The position numbers and the translations under genes were made by a program. The notes under the pieces were generated by a model. It was not told where the DNA came from. It worked only from the letters and a program-made list of their open reading frames with translations, and did not search any database. Of a DNA stretch of 64,000 nt, positions 40,400 through 49,380 are shown piece after piece. Source of the DNA: Sphingobium yanoikuyae (GTDB lineage: Bacteria; Pseudomonadota; Alphaproteobacteria; Sphingomonadales; Sphingomonadaceae). The DNA lies in NCBI RefSeq assembly GCF_034424525.1, contig NZ_CP139979.1, forward strand, positions 4,859,501 to 4,923,500, read 5' to 3'. The first letter of the stretch is position 1. Each line of letters begins with the position of its first letter.

Positions 40400-42956
40400 T
40401 GTGACCAGCCCGGAAGCCCAGGGCTTCGCCGTCGACATCAATAATTGCGATCGCGAGCCGATTCATGTGCTTGGCACGGTCCAGCCCTTCGGCTTTCTCG
40501 TTGCCCTGACCGCCGACTGGCTGGTGTCGCGCGTCTCGACCAACAGTGCCGACCATATCGGCCTGGCGCCGGACCAGATGCTGGGCCAGCCGATCAGCGC
40601 GCTCTTCACCGCCGATGCGATCCACACGCTGCGCAACCGCATCACCCTGCTGCGTGGCCCCGATTCGGTGGAGCGGGTCTTCTCGCTGCCGCTGGTGGAG
40701 GGCGGTGCGCCGTTCGACGTTGCTGTCCATTTCTCCGGCCAACTGGTGGTGATCGAGGCGGAGCCTGCCGTGCCCGACGAGATGGAGGCCAGTTCCATGG
40801 TCCGCTCGATGGTTGCACGGCTGGCGCAGGCGGACAGCATGACCGCCTTCCTGCGCGATGGCGCGCGCCAGGTCCGGGCGCTCACCGGCTTCGACCGGGT
40901 GATGGTTTATCGCTTTGCCGACAATGGCGATGGCGAGGTGGTGGCGGAGGCGCTGCGTCCCGGAATCGACAGTTTCTTCGGCCTGCATTATCCGGCCTCC
41001 GACATCCCGGCGCAGGCGCGCGCGCTCTACATGCGCAACATCTTCCGGGTGATCGCCGACATCAACGCGCCGCCGGTGCCGGTCATCCCGGCGCTCGATC
41101 CCGCCGGCGCCGCGCTCGACATGTCGCTCTGCGTCACCCGCGCGGTGTCGCCGATCCATATCGAATATCTGCGCAACATGGGGGTGGGGGCCTCGCTCTC
41201 CATCTCAATCATCGTCGATGGCAAGCTGTGGGGCCTGTTCGCCTGCCATCATTATGCGCCGCGCCTGCCCAGCTTCGCGCAGCGCAGTGCCGCCGAACTG
41301 TTCGGCCAGATCTTCTCGATGATGCTGGAAGGGCGCGAGCGGGCGGAAACCGCCAGCTATGAGGGCAAGGCCCGCCAGGTCGCCGACCGGCTGCTCTCCG
41401 CCGTCGCGCAGGATCATGACTTGATGTCCAATGCCCGCTGGCTGGGCGACATCATCTTCGACACGATCCCCGCCGATGGCGTGGGTATCTATATCGACGG
41501 GCAGATGACCCTGTCGGGCCTGACACCGGACGAGCCGTCCTTCGCCGCGATCGTGTCGATGCTCAACCGCACCGCCGCCAGCCAGGTCTATACCACCGAC
41601 AGTATCGCCCGCATCATGCCGGAAGCGCTGGCCCATGCCGATCGCGCCGCCGGCCTGCTCGCCATTCCGATCTCGCGCCGGCCGCGCGACTATGTCGTGC
41701 TGTTCCGCGCCGAACAGCTGCGCTCGGTCCGTTGGGCCGGCAAGCAGGACAAGCATATCGAATATGGCCCCAACGGCCCGCGCCTGACCCCGCGCAAGAG
41801 CTTCGAGGAATGGTCGGAACTGGTGAAGGGCACGGCCGTCGCCTTCATGCCGGCCGAACTGCGTGTCGCCGAAGCGCTGCGCACGGCGCTGCTGGAAGTG
41901 ATCCTGCGCCTGTCCGATTCCGCTGACGAGGAACGGCAGCGCGCGCATGAGAAGCAGGAATTGCTGATCGCGGAACTCAACCACCGCGTCCGCAATATTC
42001 TCGCGCTGATCCGTGGCCTGATTTCCCAGACCCGCGACAGCGCCATGTCGGTCGACCAGTTCATTGGCACGCTGGAAAGCCGCGTCCATGCGCTGGCCCG
42101 CGCCCATGACCAGATCACCGCTGATCGCTGGGCGCCCGCGCGTCTTTATGACCTGATCGAGGTGGAGGCCGGCGCCTATCTCGGCGACCGGCGTGACCGG
42201 GTGAAGCTGACCGGCCCCAATGTGCTGCTGACCCCCGCCGCCTTCACCGTGCTGGCGCTTGTCATCCACGAACTGCTGACCAATGCGGCCAAATATGGCG
42301 CGCTGTCCGACAATGGATCGGTCGCGATCGACTGGCATGTCGACGCCGAGGGCAGCCTGCTGCTCCACTGGTTGGAAAGCGGCGGTCCGGCGGTCGTCGC
42401 GCCCTCGCGCCGGGGCTTCGGCTCGACCGTGATCGAGCGTTCCATTCCCTATGATCTGGATGGCCGGGCGGAGGTCAATTATCGGCTGGCGGGGCTGGAG
42501 GCGCGCTTCTGCATTCCGTCCGCCCATGTTGCCTCGATCCTGCCCGACGTGGCCGGCACCGATCGCGCCAAGCCGGCGCCCGCTCCCTCACCGCATCTGC
42601 TCAAGGGGCGGCAGATTTTGCTGGTCGAGGATAATATGATCATCGCCATGGATGGCGAGGATGCGCTGCGCGACCTCGGCGCGCAGGTGGTGACTGCCGC
42701 CAGCATCGGCCGCGCGCATGAGGCGATCACGCTCCATCCGGTCGACCTCGCCGTGCTCGACTTCAATCTGGGCAATGAAACCAGCCTGCCGATCGCCGAC
42801 ATGCTGGCGGAACGCGGCGTGCCCTTCCTGTTCGCCACCGGCTATGGCGACGGGGTCGACCTGCCGGATCGTTTCAGCGACGTCATCCTGCTCAAGAAAC
42901 CCTATTCGGGCGCGACCCTGGCCCAGGCGATCGCCCCGATGCTGGCCAGGGGCTGA
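40392..42956 (+). CDS. bphP: Bacteriophytochrome hybrid sensor kinase
   Basis: An 854-residue photoreceptor. The N-terminal Cys C19 (NNCDREPIH) is the biliverdin attachment site. The PAS-GAF-PHY core follows, with the signature YPASDIPAQARALYMRN in the GAF domain. The kinase module has H531 in ELNHRVRNILALIRG, which is an HWE-family type, and a C-terminal response regulator with phosphoacceptor D790 (LDFNLG). It senses red/far-red light and passes phosphate to its own receiver or on to an unknown partner. The start is GTG 40392, with GGAGG six bases upstream. Confidence 0.94.
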   Translation: MTDVTSPEAQGFAVDINNCDREPIHVLGTVQPFGFLVALTADWLVSRVSTNSADHIGLAPDQMLGQPISALFTADAIHTLRNRITLLRGPDSVERVFSLPLVEGGAPFDVAVHFSGQLVVIEAEPAVPDEMEASSMVRSMVARLAQADSMTAFLRDGARQVRALTGFDRVMVYRFADNGDGEVVAEALRPGIDSFFGLHYPASDIPAQARALYMRNIFRVIADINAPPVPVIPALDPAGAALDMSLCVTRAVSPIHIEYLRNMGVGASLSISIIVDGKLWGLFACHHYAPRLPSFAQRSAAELFGQIFSMMLEGRERAETASYEGKARQVADRLLSAVAQDHDLMSNARWLGDIIFDTIPADGVGIYIDGQMTLSGLTPDEPSFAAIVSMLNRTAASQVYTTDSIARIMPEALAHADRAAGLLAIPISRRPRDYVVLFRAEQLRSVRWAGKQDKHIEYGPNGPRLTPRKSFEEWSELVKGTAVAFMPAELRVAEALRTALLEVILRLSDSADEERQRAHEKQELLIAELNHRVRNILALIRGLISQTRDSAMSVDQFIGTLESRVHALARAHDQITADRWAPARLYDLIEVEAGAYLGDRRDRVKLTGPNVLLTPAAFTVLALVIHELLTNAAKYGALSDNGSVAIDWHVDAEGSLLLHWLESGGPAVVAPSRRGFGSTVIERSIPYDLDGRAEVNYRLAGLEARFCIPSAHVASILPDVAGTDRAKPAPAPSPHLLKGRQILLVEDNMIIAMDGEDALRDLGAQVVTAASIGRAHEAITLHPVDLAVLDFNLGNETSLPIADMLAERGVPFLFATGYGDGVDLPDRFSDVILLKKPYSGATLAQAIAPMLARG

Positions 42957-43021
42957 CAGGAAACAGTCGGTTTCCGCCTGGCGCGTTGCGCGGGCGGCGC
43001 CGACATCCGATCTAGGCGGGC

Positions 43022-43831
43022 ATGAAACAGCCTGCCTTGTTCATCCCCCATGGCGGTGGTCCCTGCTTCTTCATGGACCCCGCCGATCCCCAGCACCCGC
43101 ACAGTGACGCCATGTGGCAGCCGATGCAGGATTATCTTGCCGGCCTGATCGCCGACCTGCCGGAACGGCCGCGCGCGATCCTGCTGGTGTCCGGCCATTG
43201 GGAAACGCCGGGCTTCACCGTCCATGACGGCACCCGTCCGCCCTTGCTGTTCGACTATTTCGGCTTTCCGCCGCACACCTATCAGCTCCGCTGGGACGCG
43301 CCGGGCGCACCCGCGCTTGCCGATCGTGCGGCCGAACTGCTGGAACAGGCGGGCTTTCCCACAGCGCGCGAATCCGAACGGGGCTGGGACCATGGCGTCT
43401 TCATCCCGATGAAGGTCGCGCTGCCCAATGCCGACATTCCGGTCGCGCAATTGTCCTTGCGCCGCGATCTCGATCCGGCCGCCCATATCGCCGCCGGCCG
43501 CGCGCTGGCGCCGCTGCGCGATGAAGGCGTGCTGATCGTCGGATCGGGCATGAGCTTCCATAATCTACGCGTGCGCGGCGCGATGGCGACGGCGCCCTCG
43601 CGCGAATGGGACGATGCGCTGCGCGATGCCGTGACCGATCCCGATCCGGCTCGCCGGGCGGCGCGCATCGCCGCCTGGAATCATCTGCCCCATGCCCGCT
43701 TCGCCCATCCGCGCGAGGAACATCTGCTGCCGCTGATGGTGGCGCTGGGGGCCGGCGGCGAGGATGCCGCCATCTGCGCCCATCGCAGCACGGTGCTGGG
43801 CTGGACGGTTTCCGGCTATCGTTTCGGTTAA
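43022..43831 (+). CDS. LigB-type extradiol dioxygenase family protein
   Basis: A 269-residue protein of the class III extradiol ring-cleavage dioxygenase family. Metal-binding His residues are in FIPHGGGP (H10) and SGHWE, with further conserved WDHGVFIPM and GSGMSFHNLR. The sequence matches the DODA/YgiD group, which opens the ring of DOPA or similar catechols, often with zinc or iron. The substrate here is unknown. It lies 65 bp after the phytochrome gene on the same strand and could be read in the same transcript. Confidence 0.9.
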   Translation: MKQPALFIPHGGGPCFFMDPADPQHPHSDAMWQPMQDYLAGLIADLPERPRAILLVSGHWETPGFTVHDGTRPPLLFDYFGFPPHTYQLRWDAPGAPALADRAAELLEQAGFPTARESERGWDHGVFIPMKVALPNADIPVAQLSLRRDLDPAAHIAAGRALAPLRDEGVLIVGSGMSFHNLRVRGAMATAPSREWDDALRDAVTDPDPARRAARIAAWNHLPHARFAHPREEHLLPLMVALGAGGEDAAICAHRSTVLGWTVSGYRFG

Positions 43832-43840
43832 GGCCGATAT

Positions 43841-44392
43841 CTAGGGTTTGCGCAGCGCCGGCACGGCCCGCACCGCTTCGTCCGGCGTGATGCCGGGCGG
43901 CGGTGCGGCCTGGATCGGACCGTCGCCGGCCTGATCCTCGTCGCGCATGATCCGGCCGGCACGCTTGATCGCGCCGCGCAGCCGGGGATAGACGCCGCAG
44001 CGACAGATATTGGTGATCGCCGCATCGATCTCCGCATCGGTCGGGTCGTTGGTCCGCCGCAGCAATACCGACGCCGCCATGATGATGCCGGACATGCAAT
44101 AACCGCATTGGGAGACATTTTCGGCCGCGAACGCCTGTTGCAGCGGATGGCCGCGATCGGGCGACAGCGCCTCGATCGTCGTCACGAACCGGCCCTCGGT
44201 CTTGCCGATCGTCACCTGGCAGGACCGCACGGCCTCGCCGTCGATATCCACGGTACAGGCGCCGCAATCGCCGGTGCCGCAGCCATATTTGGTCCCCGTC
44301 AGGTTCGACGCGTCGCGCAGCGCCCACAGCAGGGGCGTCTCGGGATCCATCCGATATTGCACCGGTCGGTCGTTGACGGTGAAGCGCGTCAT
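43841..44392 (-). CDS. (2Fe-2S)-binding subunit of xanthine-oxidase-type enzyme
   Basis: A 183-residue electron-transfer subunit with two 2Fe-2S sites. The plant-type ferredoxin domain has KYGCGTGDCGACTVDIDG and SCQV; the second, helical domain has QCGYCMSG and NICRCGVYPRL. The C-terminus carries an extra Pro-rich ~30 residues. This is the small subunit of IorA/CoxS-type molybdenum hydroxylases. The molybdenum subunit that should accompany it is not in this window. Its start overlaps the stop of the DUF2721 gene (ATGA), an odd operon partner. Confidence 0.9.
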   Translation of the reverse strand: MTRFTVNDRPVQYRMDPETPLLWALRDASNLTGTKYGCGTGDCGACTVDIDGEAVRSCQVTIGKTEGRFVTTIEALSPDRGHPLQQAFAAENVSQCGYCMSGIIMAASVLLRRTNDPTDAEIDAAITNICRCGVYPRLRGAIKRAGRIMRDEDQAGDGPIQAAPPPGITPDEAVRAVPALRKP

Positions 44393-44871
44393 GCCGCCTC
44401 TTCCTCCTCCACCTTGTGGTAGAGTACCTCGTTGCGGATATGGATGGTGCGTGACGCCAGGCGGATTTCCTGGATGAAGGTGCCGAACGCGGCCGCCTGC
44501 AGCACCATCGCCAGGCTGAACAGGATCGCCACCGGCGTACCCAGATGGGCGTTGAACAAATTGCCCGCGAACAGCAGGATGACGACCAGACAGACCGCGC
44601 AGGCCGACGCCACCGACAGGAAGATCGCGCCATTGACCACGCTCATGCGCCGGTCGAGCACGCGGATCTCGCTCACCATCCGGTCATGCTCCTTGCCGCG
44701 CGTGCTCAGCACCCATTCCTCGACCGCGCGGGCGCGATCGATGATGCGGGCCAGTCGGCTGACGCAGACGTTCAGGAACGCGCCGATACCGGCGAGCAGG
44801 AAGACGGGGGCAAGCGCCAGCTGGATCGTCTGGGCGACCTGGCTGACCTGCGGAAGGGGGATCATTGTCAT
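44389..44871 (-). CDS. DUF2721 membrane protein
   Basis: A 160-residue membrane protein with three hydrophobic segments: the first ~20 residues after the start (TIQLALAPVFLLAGIGAFLNV), and a pair VVNGAIFLSVASACAVCLVVILLFAG and VAILFSLAMVLQAAAFGTFI. Between helices 1 and 2 is a basic Arg-rich loop (RLARIIDRARAVE). This is the DUF2721 pattern; function unknown. ATG 44871 overlaps the stop of the upstream gene (ATGA); ATG 44865 is better spaced from an AGAAGGA ribosome site. Its own stop overlaps the iron-sulfur gene start. Confidence 0.85.
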   Translation of the reverse strand: MTMIPLPQVSQVAQTIQLALAPVFLLAGIGAFLNVCVSRLARIIDRARAVEEWVLSTRGKEHDRMVSEIRVLDRRMSVVNGAIFLSVASACAVCLVVILLFAGNLFNAHLGTPVAILFSLAMVLQAAAFGTFIQEIRLASRTIHIRNEVLYHKVEEEEAA

Positions 44872-45086
44872 TTCCTTCTCCCTATCAACCAGTGGACAAG
44901 GACAAAAGTGGCGATGCCTGCGAGAGGTGTAAGGATCAGGGTGATCGCTGCCTGTCGTTTCCCGGCTGCGCATTGGGTGTCACCGGCATCAATATGACAA
45001 TCGCCAATGACGAGCGCTACGAAGAGGACGAGCAATGCGCACATGACGGGCAATGCTGCGATACAGCCGCAGCGTCCGCCCGTCAT
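44868..45086 (-). CDS. Small two-helix membrane protein
   Basis: A 72-residue protein with two hydrophobic helices: VMCALLVLFVALVIG and ITLILTPLAGIATFVLVHWLIG. Between them is a short acidic loop with two Cys (CHIDAGDTQC). The C-terminus is basic (GRRK). No family is recognised. Its stop codon overlaps the DUF2721 start, which supports it as a real, coupled gene. An in-frame ATG at residue 15 could give a 58-residue form. Confidence 0.6.
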   Translation of the reverse strand: MTGGRCGCIAALPVMCALLVLFVALVIGDCHIDAGDTQCAAGKRQAAITLILTPLAGIATFVLVHWLIGRRK

Positions 45087-45100
45087 GTCAGGTCTATAGG

Positions 45101-46312
45101 TCAGGCCGCGCCCTTGGACGAGGGCGTGTTGACGCCCATCGACTTGAGATACTGCTTGATGTTGCGCGCCGCCTGGCGGAGCCGTTGCTCATTCTCGACC
45201 ATGGCGATGCGGACATAGCCTTCGCCATCCTCGCCATAGCCCACGCCCGGCGCGACCGCGACCTTGGCATGGGTCAGCAGCTGCTTGGAAAATTCCAGGC
45301 TCCCCATGTCCTTGAGCGCGGGCGGCAGCGGCGCCCAGGCGAACATCGACGCGCGCGGCGCGGGAATGTCCCATCCGGCGCGGGAAAAGCTCTCGACCAT
45401 CACGTCGCGGCGCTTGTGATAGAGTTCGCGATTCTTGGCGACGATGTCCTGCGGGCCGTTGAGCGCGGCGCAGGCGGCCGCCTGGATCGGCGTGAAGGCG
45501 CCATAGTCGAGATAGGATTTCACCCGGCTCATCGCCGCGATCAGCTGCTTGTTGCCGACCGCAAAGCCGATGCGCCATCCGGCCATCGAATAGGTCTTGG
45601 ACAGGGACGTGAACTCGATCGCGACATCCTTGGCGCCCGGCACCTGCAGGATGGAGGGCGTCGGATTGCCGTCATAATAAAGCTCGGAATAAGCGAGGTC
45701 GCTCAGCACCCAGACCTTGTTCTCCTTCGCCCAGGCGACCAGACGCTCGTAAAAGGCCAAGTCCACCGTCTCGGCCGTCGGGTTGGACGGATAATTGACC
45801 ACCAGGATCGACGGGCGCGGCACGGTGAAGGCCATGGCGCGGTCGAGCGCGCGGAAATAATTCTCGTCCGGCGTCGTCGGCACCGACCGGATGGTGGCCC
45901 CTGCGATGATGAAGCCGAACATGTGGATCGGGTAGCTGGGGTTGGGCGCCAGCACCACGTCGCCCGGCGCGGTGATCGCGGTGGCGAGGCTGGCAAGCCC
46001 CTCCTTCGACCCCATGGTCACGACGACTTCGGTTTCCGGGTCGACATCGACGCCGAAACGGCGGCCATAATAATTGGCCTGCGCCTTGCGCAGGCCCGGA
46101 ATCCCCTTGGACTGGGAATAGCCATGGGCGTCCGGCTTGCTGGCGACTTCGACCAGCTTGGCGATGACATGATCGGGCGGCGGCAGGTCGGGATTGCCCA
46201 TGCCCAGGTCGATAATATCCTCTCCCGCGGCGCGGGCTGCGGCTCGCATCGCGTTCACTTCGGCGATGACATAGGGCGGCAGGCGCTTCATGCGGTAGAA
46301 TTCTTCGGACAT
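45101..46312 (-). CDS. Aminotransferase class I/II (AlaC-like)
   Basis: A 403-residue PLP enzyme. The PLP lysine is in TSLSKTYSMAGWR, with NYPSNPTAE and DLAYSELYY as cofactor-ring contacts, and RIAMVENEQR near the C-terminus. The sequence is closest to the alanine/LL-diaminopimelate-type group (AlaC), which makes alanine from pyruvate; genes of this kind are often next to hom and glpX in sphingomonads, which here lie 12 kb away. ATG 46312 is preferred; earlier in-frame starts lack support. Confidence 0.88.
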   Translation of the reverse strand: MSEEFYRMKRLPPYVIAEVNAMRAAARAAGEDIIDLGMGNPDLPPPDHVIAKLVEVASKPDAHGYSQSKGIPGLRKAQANYYGRRFGVDVDPETEVVVTMGSKEGLASLATAITAPGDVVLAPNPSYPIHMFGFIIAGATIRSVPTTPDENYFRALDRAMAFTVPRPSILVVNYPSNPTAETVDLAFYERLVAWAKENKVWVLSDLAYSELYYDGNPTPSILQVPGAKDVAIEFTSLSKTYSMAGWRIGFAVGNKQLIAAMSRVKSYLDYGAFTPIQAAACAALNGPQDIVAKNRELYHKRRDVMVESFSRAGWDIPAPRASMFAWAPLPPALKDMGSLEFSKQLLTHAKVAVAPGVGYGEDGEGYVRIAMVENEQRLRQAARNIKQYLKSMGVNTPSSKGAA

Positions 46313-46455
46313 TATAGGGGCTTTCCTGAAAGCTCTCGGTAAGGAATAGTGCGTGGCACGCATTCGGCGTGTCACAATCTGGCTATAACCCGCCAGGCTG
46401 CGGCGCGCCAGTGAAAGCGGCTGATATCGGCAATGCCAGGAGGAGGAAGGTGGCC

Positions 46456-48195
46456 ATGGAAACGCAGGATGTCCTGGAGCCCCATCTCCCGACCCTGGCG
46501 GAGATGCAGAAATGGACCCAGGTGCTGGGCCGCGCGCAGCAATTGATGCTGGAGCAGGCGGCGGGCGCGACCGGCCGGGTGCTGCCCTTCGATCCCGAAA
46601 CCGTCGCCCGCATCCAGACCAGCTTTGCCGATGAAGGGCTGGCGCTGTGGCAGCGCTTCCTCGATTCCGGCGGCCTGCTGCGCGACCAGCCCGATCCGCC
46701 GCCGGCCGACAGCCCGGCCGCGCGCAAGGACCGGCGCTTTGCCGATCCCGCCTGGACGACCCATCCCTTCTACGACCTGATCCGGCAAAGCTATCTGCTG
46801 ATCTCCGACTATCTGATGAACCTGGCCGATGCGGTCGACGGCGTCGATCCCAAGGCGAAGGCCAAGCTGCGCTTTGCCACCACCGGCATGCTCGATGCGA
46901 TGGCGCCGTCCAACTTTCCGCTGATGAATCCGACGGTCGTGGAAAAAACGATCCAGAGCGGCGGCGAGAATCTGGTGAAGGGCCTCCAGCATATGCTGGC
47001 CGATATGGAGAAGGGCCAGCTCACCCATACCGATGGCACTCAGTTCGAACTGGGGCGCAACATCGCCGCGACGCCGGGCAAGGTGGTTCACGAAACCCCG
47101 CTCTACCAGCTCATCCATTATGCGCCCTCGACGGCCAAGGTGCTGGCGACGCCGCTCATCATCTTCCCGCCCTGGATCAACCGCTTCTACATTCTCGATC
47201 TCTCGCCCGAAAAAAGCTTCGTCAAATGGGCGGTGGACCAGGGGATCAGCGTCTTCCTCGTCTCGTGGAAATCGGCCGACGCCTCGATGAAGGACATGGT
47301 CTGGGACGATTATATCCTGAACGGCCAGGTCGACGCGATCGATACGGTGCGCGACCTGTTGAACGTGCCCAGCCTCCACACCATCGGCTATTGCGTGGCC
47401 GGCACGACGCTGGCCGCCACGCTGGCGCTGCTGGCGGCGCGGGGCGAAGCCGACAAGGTGGCGAGCGCGACCTTCTTCACGGCGCAAGTGGATTTCAGCG
47501 CGGCCGGCGACCTCACTTTGTTCGTCGATGACGAGCAGATGAAGCTGGTCGACCGTCTCTCCTCCAGCGGCTTCCTCGACGGGCGCTACATGGCGGCGAC
47601 CTTCAACCTGCTGCGCGGGCGCGACCTCATCTGGAACTATGTGGTCAACAACTACCTGCTCGGCATGGACTATCCGCCCTTCGACCTGCTCTACTGGAAT
47701 GGCGACACCACCAACCTGCCGGCGCGCTGGCATCGCGACTATCTGACTCAGCTCTATCGCGACAATATGCTGGTGGTGCCCGGCGCGATCAGCGTCGCGG
47801 GCACGCCGATCGACCTGACGCAGATCCACACCCCCGCCTATGTCCAGGCCGGCAAGGAGGATCATATCGCCCCGCTCGAAAGCGTGTGGAAACTGACCGA
47901 GCATCTCGCCGGGCCGGTGCGCTTCCTGCTGGCAGGCTCGGGCCACATCGCCGGCGTCATCAACCCGCCGGTCGCGCAGAAATATCAATATTGGACCGCC
48001 GATGCACCGCAGCCGACGCTGGATGATTTTGTTGCAGCTGCGCGCGAGACCAAGGGCAGTTGGTGGCCCGACTGGGCCGAATGGCTGCGCGGCATCGATT
48101 CGCGCGAGGTGGCTGTCCGCGGCGCGCGCAAGCCGGGCGGCGGCAAGCTTCGGGCAATAGAAGATGCGCCCGGACGTTACGTAAAAGCCCGTTAG
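46456..48195 (+). CDS. phaC: Poly(3-hydroxyalkanoate) synthase, class I
   Basis: A 579-residue polymerase that joins 3-hydroxyacyl-CoA units into polyhydroxyalkanoate on storage granules. The catalytic triad is C313 (GYCVAG, the altered lipase box), D469 (GKEDHIAPL) and H497 (GSGHIAG). The N-terminal domain and the length are those of class I enzymes, which work without a PhaE partner. ATG 46456 has a strong AGGAGGA-type site. The following phasin gene is the expected granule partner. Confidence 0.95.
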   Translation: METQDVLEPHLPTLAEMQKWTQVLGRAQQLMLEQAAGATGRVLPFDPETVARIQTSFADEGLALWQRFLDSGGLLRDQPDPPPADSPAARKDRRFADPAWTTHPFYDLIRQSYLLISDYLMNLADAVDGVDPKAKAKLRFATTGMLDAMAPSNFPLMNPTVVEKTIQSGGENLVKGLQHMLADMEKGQLTHTDGTQFELGRNIAATPGKVVHETPLYQLIHYAPSTAKVLATPLIIFPPWINRFYILDLSPEKSFVKWAVDQGISVFLVSWKSADASMKDMVWDDYILNGQVDAIDTVRDLLNVPSLHTIGYCVAGTTLAATLALLAARGEADKVASATFFTAQVDFSAAGDLTLFVDDEQMKLVDRLSSSGFLDGRYMAATFNLLRGRDLIWNYVVNNYLLGMDYPPFDLLYWNGDTTNLPARWHRDYLTQLYRDNMLVVPGAISVAGTPIDLTQIHTPAYVQAGKEDHIAPLESVWKLTEHLAGPVRFLLAGSGHIAGVINPPVAQKYQYWTADAPQPTLDDFVAAARETKGSWWPDWAEWLRGIDSREVAVRGARKPGGGKLRAIEDAPGRYVKAR

Positions 48196-48258
48196 AGGCG
48201 CGGATTTCAGCCATTCCCCATTGGCCGCTGATCAGTGCCAAGCCATCAATATGTCTGA

Positions 48259-48323
48259 TTTGTTGCACTGCACAATGGGCCTTGTAATCCTTTGGGATAA
48301 GGCTTATTGTGCAGTGCAACAAA
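48259..48323. promoter_or_regulatory. Paired PhaR-like operators before phasin gene
   Basis: Two 17-nt elements (48259-48275 and 48307-48323) are exact reverse complements, each holding a TTGCACTGCAC-type core; over 25 nt the match is 23 of 25. TGC-AC-TGCA motifs are the kind bound by PhaR, the repressor of phasin genes. The second element ends immediately before the ribosome site (cggagga) of the phasin gene, so repressor binding would block its promoter. Confidence 0.72.
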
Positions 48324-48336
48324 CGGAGGATGGTCG

Positions 48337-49203
48337 ATGGCCGTTACCCCTAAGTCTGCGCGTGCCAAGCCGGTCGCGAAAAGCGGTTCCGCAACCTTGT
48401 CTGCCAGTGAGGCACTCAAGGCGGCTGAGTCCGCCCTGGGTGAAAAGCCCGCGCCCAAAAAGCCTGCCCCGCGCAAACCCGTCGCCAAGGCTGCTCCGGC
48501 AAAGGCGTCCGCGCCCAAGCCGGTAGCAAAGAAGCCGGCGTCGGTCGCTGCTGCTGCTAAAGCCCCTGCTGCGGAACCGGCACCCGTTGCCGATCCGGTG
48601 GCGGTGGTCGCGGCGACGACGGCGGTGGATGCCGCACCCGAACCGATTGTTGAAGATGTTGAGGCGGTAGTGGCTCCGGAGCCTGTGTCCGCCCCGAAGA
48701 CCAAAGCGAAGACGCTGCCTGCCACGGAAGGAACATTGATCATGAACGATATCCTCGAAACCGGTAAGAAGTTCGCCGAAGATACCAAGGCCAAGATGGA
48801 AACGGCCTATGCCGACCTGAATGAGAAGGCGAAGGCCGGTGTCGAAAAGTCGACCAAGGCGATGGAAGAGCTGAGCGACATCGCCAAGGGCAATGTCGAA
48901 GCGCTGGTGGAATCGGGCAAGATCGCGGCCAAGGGCTTCGAGACGCTGGGCCAGGAAGCCGTCGACTACAGCCGCAAGAGCTTCGAGAAGGCGACTGCCT
49001 CGATCAAGAGCTTCTCGACCGCCAAGACCCCGACCGAATTCTTCCAGCTGCAGAGCCAGTTCCTGTCGAGCAGCTTCGACGAGTTCACCAAGGAAGCCGC
49101 CAAGAGCAGCGAAGCCTTCATGAAGCTGGCCGGCGACATCAGCCAGCCGCTGACCGCGCGCGTGACCCTGGTCACCGACAAGGTGAAGTCGCTCGCCGCC
49201 TGA
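48337..49203 (+). CDS. Phasin with histone-like N-terminal tail
   Basis: A 288-residue granule protein. Residues ~1-135 are a low-complexity Lys/Ala/Pro stretch with repeated AKP/KPA units (KSARAKPVAKS, PAPKKPAPRKPVAKAAPAKA), like the DNA-binding tail of PhaF-type phasins or histone H1, turning acidic before the core. The phasin core (about residues 136-288, from MNDILETGKKF) has the amphipathic helices ETAYADLNEKAKAGVEK to EAVDYSRKSFEKATASIKSF. The core starts with an in-frame ATG at 48742 behind GGAAGGA, so a short form may also be made. Expression is likely PhaR-controlled. Confidence 0.87.
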   Translation: MAVTPKSARAKPVAKSGSATLSASEALKAAESALGEKPAPKKPAPRKPVAKAAPAKASAPKPVAKKPASVAAAAKAPAAEPAPVADPVAVVAATTAVDAAPEPIVEDVEAVVAPEPVSAPKTKAKTLPATEGTLIMNDILETGKKFAEDTKAKMETAYADLNEKAKAGVEKSTKAMEELSDIAKGNVEALVESGKIAAKGFETLGQEAVDYSRKSFEKATASIKSFSTAKTPTEFFQLQSQFLSSSFDEFTKEAAKSSEAFMKLAGDISQPLTARVTLVTDKVKSLAA

Positions 49204-49262
49204 GGCGGGCTGATTTCACAGCCGAATTCCCGGGCCGATATCCGGCCGGGATGACGAACAAG

Positions 49263-49294
49263 GGCGGTGCTCCGGTCGGAGCATCGCCTTTTTT
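49263..49294 (+). terminator. Intrinsic terminator of phasin gene
   Basis: An 11-bp stem (49263-49273 with 49278-49288, one G-T wobble) and a 4-nt loop are followed by six T residues. Confidence 0.85.
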
Positions 49295-49380
49295 CTCGCC
49301 GGGGAAACGTGGTTACGCAGCGATGGCATGCGGTCGGCCCCCTTGCCTTGGCAGGACAAATCGCCATATTCTTCTGCATC

